Positions 6,467 through 9,953 of a DNA stretch of 9,953 nucleotides are shown in pieces. The stretch comes from Gammaproteobacteria bacterium UBA6968 (GTDB lineage: Bacteria; Pseudomonadota; Gammaproteobacteria; Pseudomonadales; Azotimanducaceae). The DNA is taken from the NCBI GenBank assembly GCA_002450255.1, contig DJYW01000120.1, positions 1 to 9,953 on the forward strand, given 5' to 3'. The stretch's first letter is position 1; each line of letters starts with the position of its first letter. The position numbers were made by a program, and so were the translations under genes. A model generated the notes under the pieces. The model was given only the letters and a program-made list of their open reading frames with translations. It had not been told where the DNA came from and did not search any database.

Positions 6467-6871
6467 ATGCTCAATGGCTTTATGCGCGTTGCATCGACGC
6501 TGATTACCCTTGTTACCAGCTTAATCGCATCTTCGCTATGGGCGGAGGAAAGTCGGCCTGCATCTTGGATCATTCAACAAGACCCCGAGGCATACACTCT
6601 GCAGTTGATCACGTTATCCTCGAGAACGGCACTGGACGCTTTCATAGGCGGGCCGGTTACAAATGCAGGAATTGCAGAGGAATTGGCTTCTTATCGAACT
6701 CAGCGAAACGACAAGCTTTTGTTTGTGCTGATAGCAGGCCGTTTTGCCAGTGTCGCCGAGGCTGAGGCCGCACAAAAACGGTTACCGCCGGCGCTTCAGG
6801 AGACGACACCACTGATACGACAGGTCCGCTCAGTCCAAAAGGAATTGCGGCGTACTCTGCAAGATCGCTAG
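6467..6871 (+). CDS. Small secreted SPOR-domain protein (minimal DamX-like)
   Basis: SPOR domains bind denuded septal peptidoglycan, and DamX uses one in cell division. This gene sits directly after aroB, the usual place of damX. It encodes only 134 residues: a signal peptide (1-26, cleavage likely after SLWA) and one SPOR domain. [19 protein letters not shown] (34-52) and [18 protein letters not shown] (85-102) match the first and third strands of the DamX C-terminus. [11 protein letters not shown] (114-124) matches its tail. The N-terminal ATPase-like and transmembrane parts of DamX (usually over 400 residues in total) are absent. The protein would therefore be free in the periplasm. ATG 6467 is preferred because it gives a clean signal peptide two bases after the aroB stop; GTG 6431 (inside aroB) and ATG 6482 are alternatives. 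Confidence 0.82.
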   Translation: MLNGFMRVASTLITLVTSLIASSLWAEESRPASWIIQQDPEAYTLQLITLSSRTALDAFIGGPVTNAGIAEELASYRTQRNDKLLFVLIAGRFASVAEAEAAQKRLPPALQETTPLIRQVRSVQKELRRTLQDR

Positions 6872-6909
6872 CCATTCCAGGTCAGCGCGATCTGTCTTCT
6901 ATGGCAGAT
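6862..6909. terminator. Possible hairpins at the convergent SPOR-gltD junction
   Basis: Two overlapping inverted repeats lie where the two transcripts meet. AGATCGC (6862-6868) pairs with GCGATCT (6887-6893) across 18 bases. ATCTGTC (6890-6896) pairs with GGCAGAT (6903-6909) around a six-base loop, with one G-T pair. They share bases and cannot form together. Neither has a T-tract, so a rho-independent terminator is only weakly supported. Confidence 0.25.
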
Positions 6910-8362
6910 TCGTATCACCCATCAAGAACCTATCAATCTCACGTGCCGCTTCGCGGCCCTCATTGATAGCGCGTACAACTAATGATTGGCCCCGACGACA
7001 GTCGCCCGCAGCGAAAACCTTATCAATATTGGTTTTATAGTCGCCGTAGGTGGCTTTGAAGTTAGATCTTTCGTCATAGTCCAGGCCCAGGGGATCGCTG
7101 ACTTCATGTTCTGGTCCGAGGAAGCCCATTGCCAGGAATACCAGGTCGGCAGGCCAGTCTTTCTCGCTGCCGGGGACGTTTTCGAACTTGCCGTCTTTAA
7201 ACTCTACTTCCACAGTGCGCACACCAGTCACATCACCGGCCTCATTACCGAGGAAGCACAAAGACGAGATTGAGTAGACCCGAGGGTCCTCGCCCTGCTT
7301 GTAGGTGGCCTCTTCATGGCCGTAGTCGACGCGGAAGATTTTGGGCCAGGTTGGCCATGGATTATTGCCAGCTCGGTCTTCTGGTGGCTTAGGAAATAGC
7401 TCGAAATTCACCAGGCTACGGCAGCCATGGCGCATTGACGTACCGATGCAATCGGTGCCGGTATCGCCGCCGCCAATGACGATAACGTCTTTGTCTTTGG
7501 CAGAAATATAGTCGCCGTCGGCATGCCGGGAGTCCAGCAGACTCTTAGTGTTCGCGCTGAGAAAATCCATGGCGAAATGAATGCCTTTAAATTCGCGTCC
7601 GGGGATCGGCAGGTCGCGTGGAATAGTCGAACCGGTCGATAGCAGCACTGCATCGTATTGGTCACGCAGATCGGCTATTGAAACGGAATCATTAGCGCCA
7701 TCGCCAACCGCGGTGCCGGTTACGAATTCGATGCCGGATTCTCGCATGACGTTGATGCGTCGCTCGACCACATCGTCTTTGGCCAGCTTCATGTTTGGAA
7801 TGCCGTACATCAATAGACCGCCAATACGGTCAGCTCGCTCATAGACGGTAACCGCGTGGCCGGCTTTATTGAGTTGATCGGCGGCTGCCAGACCTGCAGG
7901 TCCGGAACCCACCACGGCAACGCGCTTCTCGCTGCGTTCCTCTGGGATAGTTGGTACAACCCACCCCTCAGCAAAGCCGCGGTCGATAATTGCCATCTCG
8001 ATATTTTTGATGGTGACTGCCGGATCGGTGATACCGAGTACACAAGCCCCCTCACAAGGTGCTGGGCAAACTCTGCCGGTAAACTCGGGGAAATTATTGG
8101 TTTTATGCAGCCGGTCTAGCGCTTCTTTCCATTGGTCTCGATAAACCAAATCATTCCATTCCGGAATCATATTGTGAATTGGGCAGCCTTCCTCGGACTG
8201 GCAAAACGGCACACCGCAATCCATACACCGTGCACTCTGCGTAGCAAGGCGCTCGCGATCGTGATCCGTATAGATTTCATTGAAATCCAGCAAACGCTCT
8301 GCCGGCGCTCGATAAGTCGCCGCGTTGCGTTTGAAGTCGATAAAACCGGTAGGCTTTCCCAT
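6899..8362 (-). CDS. gltD: Glutamate synthase [NADPH] small (beta) subunit
   Basis: GltD takes electrons from NADPH via FAD and passes them through [4Fe-4S] clusters to the GltB subunit, which makes two glutamates from glutamine and 2-oxoglutarate. In 487 residues I see cysteine groups near the N-terminus at C46, C49, C54, C60 (CMDCGVPFC...GCPIHN) and C99, C103, C107 (CPAPCEGAC), which hold the clusters. There is an FAD-binding GSGPAG (152-157) and an NADPH-binding GGGDTG (298-303 region). The end, [20 protein letters not shown], is typical of the family. The ATG at 8362 is supported by the family N-terminus ([11 protein letters not shown]), though no strong Shine-Dalgarno precedes it. It lies 79 bases downstream of gltB on the same strand and converges on the SPOR gene, 27 bases away. 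Confidence 0.97.
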   Translation of the reverse strand: MGKPTGFIDFKRNAATYRAPAERLLDFNEIYTDHDRERLATQSARCMDCGVPFCQSEEGCPIHNMIPEWNDLVYRDQWKEALDRLHKTNNFPEFTGRVCPAPCEGACVLGITDPAVTIKNIEMAIIDRGFAEGWVVPTIPEERSEKRVAVVGSGPAGLAAADQLNKAGHAVTVYERADRIGGLLMYGIPNMKLAKDDVVERRINVMRESGIEFVTGTAVGDGANDSVSIADLRDQYDAVLLSTGSTIPRDLPIPGREFKGIHFAMDFLSANTKSLLDSRHADGDYISAKDKDVIVIGGGDTGTDCIGTSMRHGCRSLVNFELFPKPPEDRAGNNPWPTWPKIFRVDYGHEEATYKQGEDPRVYSISSLCFLGNEAGDVTGVRTVEVEFKDGKFENVPGSEKDWPADLVFLAMGFLGPEHEVSDPLGLDYDERSNFKATYGDYKTNIDKVFAAGDCRRGQSLVVRAINEGREAAREIDRFLMGDTNLP

Positions 8363-8403
8363 AAACTGTCGGCTCGCTATAAATTTATTGTTGTATACAT
8401 ACT

Positions 8404-8453
8404 AGCGCGGTCGTCTGTCCGTGCTTTAAAAAACGAAAGCATTAGCCCGCGCT
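8404..8453 (-). promoter_or_regulatory. Nested inverted repeat at the gltB-gltD junction
   Basis: An outer perfect 7-base pair of arms, AGCGCGG (8404-8410) and CCGCGCT (8447-8453), encloses an inner pair, TGCTTT (8422-8427) and AAAGCA (8436-8441), around an eight-base A-rich loop (T-rich in the - strand transcript). The right outer arm lies in the last gltB codons, and the inner stem starts directly after the gltB TAA (8442-8444). In the gltBD transcript it could stabilise the gltB 3' end or set the ratio of gltB to gltD. It has no clear T-tract after the stem. Its function is inferred only. Confidence 0.35.
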
Positions 8454-9953
8454 GACTTGTTGCTGGCGCTCTTGCAAAACGCGCTTGAAGTCTTGCGGCA
8501 TCACTTTAATGAATTGCGCAACGCTCTGTTCCCAATTGGCTAACAGCGCTTCTGCAACCGTAGAACCAGTGTATTGCTGATGATTGCTGATCAGTTGTTT
8601 CAGTTCAGCAATGTCGACGGCCTCGTCCATTGGGTCTAAATCGACCATCTCTTGATTACAGTTTGCCGCAAACTGACCTCGCGGATCCCAAATGTAGGCG
8701 ATACCACCGCTCATGCCAGCGGCAAAGTTGCGGCCGGTCTCGCCGAGAACGACGACGCGGCCCCCAGTCATATACTCACAGCCGTGATCGCCAACCCCTT
8801 CTACCACAGCGCGGGCGCCGCTATTGCGAACGCAGAATCGTTCTGCCGCGATGCCGCGGAAGTAAGCCTCTCCGCTGGTGGCGCCATATAGGGCCACGTT
8901 GCCGACGATGATGTTTTCTTCCGCAGCGAACGTACTGATTTTGGGCGGATAAACAATCACGCGACCGCCCGACAGGCCCTTGCCCACAAAGTCATTGGCG
9001 TCGCCTTCTACTTCGAGGGTAATACCTTTAGCCAGCCAGCAGCCCAGGCTCTGACCGGCACTGCCATTAAAGCGGAAATGAATGGTGTCGTCTGGGAGCA
9101 TTTCTGGCCCAACTCGTAAAATCACCTGATTGGACAACATGGCACCAACCACTCGGTTAATGTTGGTAATGGGCAACTCTGCACCGACTTTCTCACCGCG
9201 TGCGAGCGCCGGTTCCGCCAATGGGATCAGCTGATTGTCCAAGGCCCGGTCTAGCTCATGATCCTGCTCATGCATAGCGAAGCTACCAAGGAACTCCTCC
9301 GGTTCCGAAGCAGGCTCGAGCAGACCGGTCAGGTCGAGACCGCTGGCTTTCCAATGAGAGATGGCGTCTTCTTTGCGCAGTAGATCAACGCGGCCGATCA
9401 TGTCGTTTAGGTTACGCATGCCCAGCTGCGCCATGATGGTTCGTAGCTCTGTCGCGACCATAAACAAATAGTTTACGACATGCTCCGGTGAGCCGTTGAA
9501 CTTCTTGCGCAGTTCGGGATCTTGCGTGGCAATACCAACTGGGCAGGTGTTCAGGTGACACTTGCGCATCATGATGCAGCCCAGCGCAATCAGTGGTGCC
9601 GTCGCAAAGCCAAATTCTTCTGCGCCTAATAGTGCTGCTATGGCGACATCACGACCAGTTTTTATCTGGCCATCGGTCTGCAACACCACTCGGGATCGTA
9701 AATTGTTCATCACTAGCGTCTGGTGCGTCTCAGCGATGCCGAGTTCCCATGGTACACCGGCGTGTTTAATGGAGGTCAGAGGCGAGGCTCCCGTGCCGCC
9801 ACTGTCACCGGCGATAACAATGTGGTCTGCGCGGGCTTTGGTGACACCTGCCGCAACAGTGCCCACACCGATTTCGGCACCGAGCTTCACGCTGATGCGA
9901 GCAGCTGGGTTACCGTTTTTCAGGTCATGGATCAGTTGCGCCATGTCTTCGAT
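8442..9953 (-). CDS. gltB: Glutamate synthase [NADPH] large (alpha) subunit, C-terminal part
   Basis: This is the 3' third of gltB; the gene continues past the right edge, and the visible frame is open to the last base (first residues IEDMAQLI). The full protein is about 1,500 residues; about 503 are visible. They contain the end of the FMN-binding 2-oxoglutarate site domain ([22 protein letters not shown]-like region; [10 protein letters not shown]). The [3Fe-4S] cluster motif [15 protein letters not shown] has cysteines 126, 132 and 137 of the visible part. The C-terminal beta-helix domain with its G-rich repeats follows ([30 protein letters not shown]). All family landmarks in this part are intact. 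The ATG at 9944 is an internal methionine, not the start. It is transcribed ahead of gltD, the normal order in gltBD operons. Confidence 0.97.
   Translation of the reverse strand: MEDMAQLIHDLKNGNPAARISVKLGAEIGVGTVAAGVTKARADHIVIAGDSGGTGASPLTSIKHAGVPWELGIAETHQTLVMNNLRSRVVLQTDGQIKTGRDVAIAALLGAEEFGFATAPLIALGCIMMRKCHLNTCPVGIATQDPELRKKFNGSPEHVVNYLFMVATELRTIMAQLGMRNLNDMIGRVDLLRKEDAISHWKASGLDLTGLLEPASEPEEFLGSFAMHEQDHELDRALDNQLIPLAEPALARGEKVGAELPITNINRVVGAMLSNQVILRVGPEMLPDDTIHFRFNGSAGQSLGCWLAKGITLEVEGDANDFVGKGLSGGRVIVYPPKISTFAAEENIIVGNVALYGATSGEAYFRGIAAERFCVRNSGARAVVEGVGDHGCEYMTGGRVVVLGETGRNFAAGMSGGIAYIWDPRGQFAANCNQEMVDLDPMDEAVDIAELKQLISNHQQYTGSTVAEALLANWEQSVAQFIKVMPQDFKRVLQERQQQVSAG

Noticed and set aside
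6986..8455. Several + strand open frames of 85-107 codons opposite gltD
   Set aside because: They are antisense to a clearly conserved gltD and the gltB-gltD gap, lack recognisable motifs, and are what codon bias on the other strand would produce.
8630..8911. Two overlapping + strand open frames opposite gltB
   Set aside because: Arg/Ser/Pro-rich translations antisense to the conserved beta-helix part of gltB; no evidence for a gene.
1..9953. CRISPR arrays, tRNA genes, insertion sequences or defence genes
   Set aside because: I found no repeat-spacer pattern, tRNA-like cloverleaf, transposase or terminal inverted repeats. The window is almost fully occupied by the named genes.

Overview
The window holds a conserved block of gammaproteobacterial housekeeping and pilus genes, at roughly 50-55% GC by eye. 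On the + strand are pilM-pilN-pilO-pilP-pilQ, aroK, aroB and a small SPOR-domain gene in the place usually held by damX. On the - strand, converging on these, are gltD and the 3' part of gltB, which runs off the right edge. The order pilMNOPQ-aroK-aroB-damX-gltBD is the one known from Pseudomonas and relatives, so a marine or environmental member of the Pseudomonadales/Cellvibrionales area is a reasonable guess. No species can be named from the sequence alone. The opposite orientation of gltBD relative to the shikimate genes differs from the Pseudomonas layout.

Region 1-106 is the left-edge non-coding leader. It has a pentanucleotide TGGGC tandem repeat at the very edge, a short palindrome, and a good ribosome binding site for pilM. 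Region 107-4696 is a tightly packed five-gene operon for the inner-membrane alignment complex (PilM, N, O, P) and the outer-membrane secretin (PilQ) of a type IV pilus or DNA-uptake machine. All five proteins are divergent. PilM keeps the first half of the actin-like fold and the C-terminal NPF...AYG segment, but I cannot find the second phosphate-binding (DIG) and adenosine (GG) motifs. The PilN N-terminal signature is altered. PilQ is short, has no room for AMIN domains, and resembles HofQ/ComE secretins. The set therefore looks more like the competence-associated Hof/Com version than the textbook P. aeruginosa version.

Region 4772-6464 encodes shikimate kinase and 3-dehydroquinate synthase, with all expected catalytic motifs. 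Region 6467-6871 encodes a 134-residue secreted protein that is essentially a signal peptide plus the C-terminal SPOR domain of DamX, without DamX's ATPase-like and membrane parts. Region 6899-9953 (- strand) encodes the small subunit and the C-terminal part of the large subunit of NADPH glutamate synthase, with a nested inverted repeat at the gltB/gltD junction.

The window is dense and ordinary in layout. No wholly new system is evident. The points worth following up are the co-ordinated divergence of the Pil proteins, the stripped-down DamX, the tandem repeat upstream of pilM, and the structured gltB-gltD spacer.
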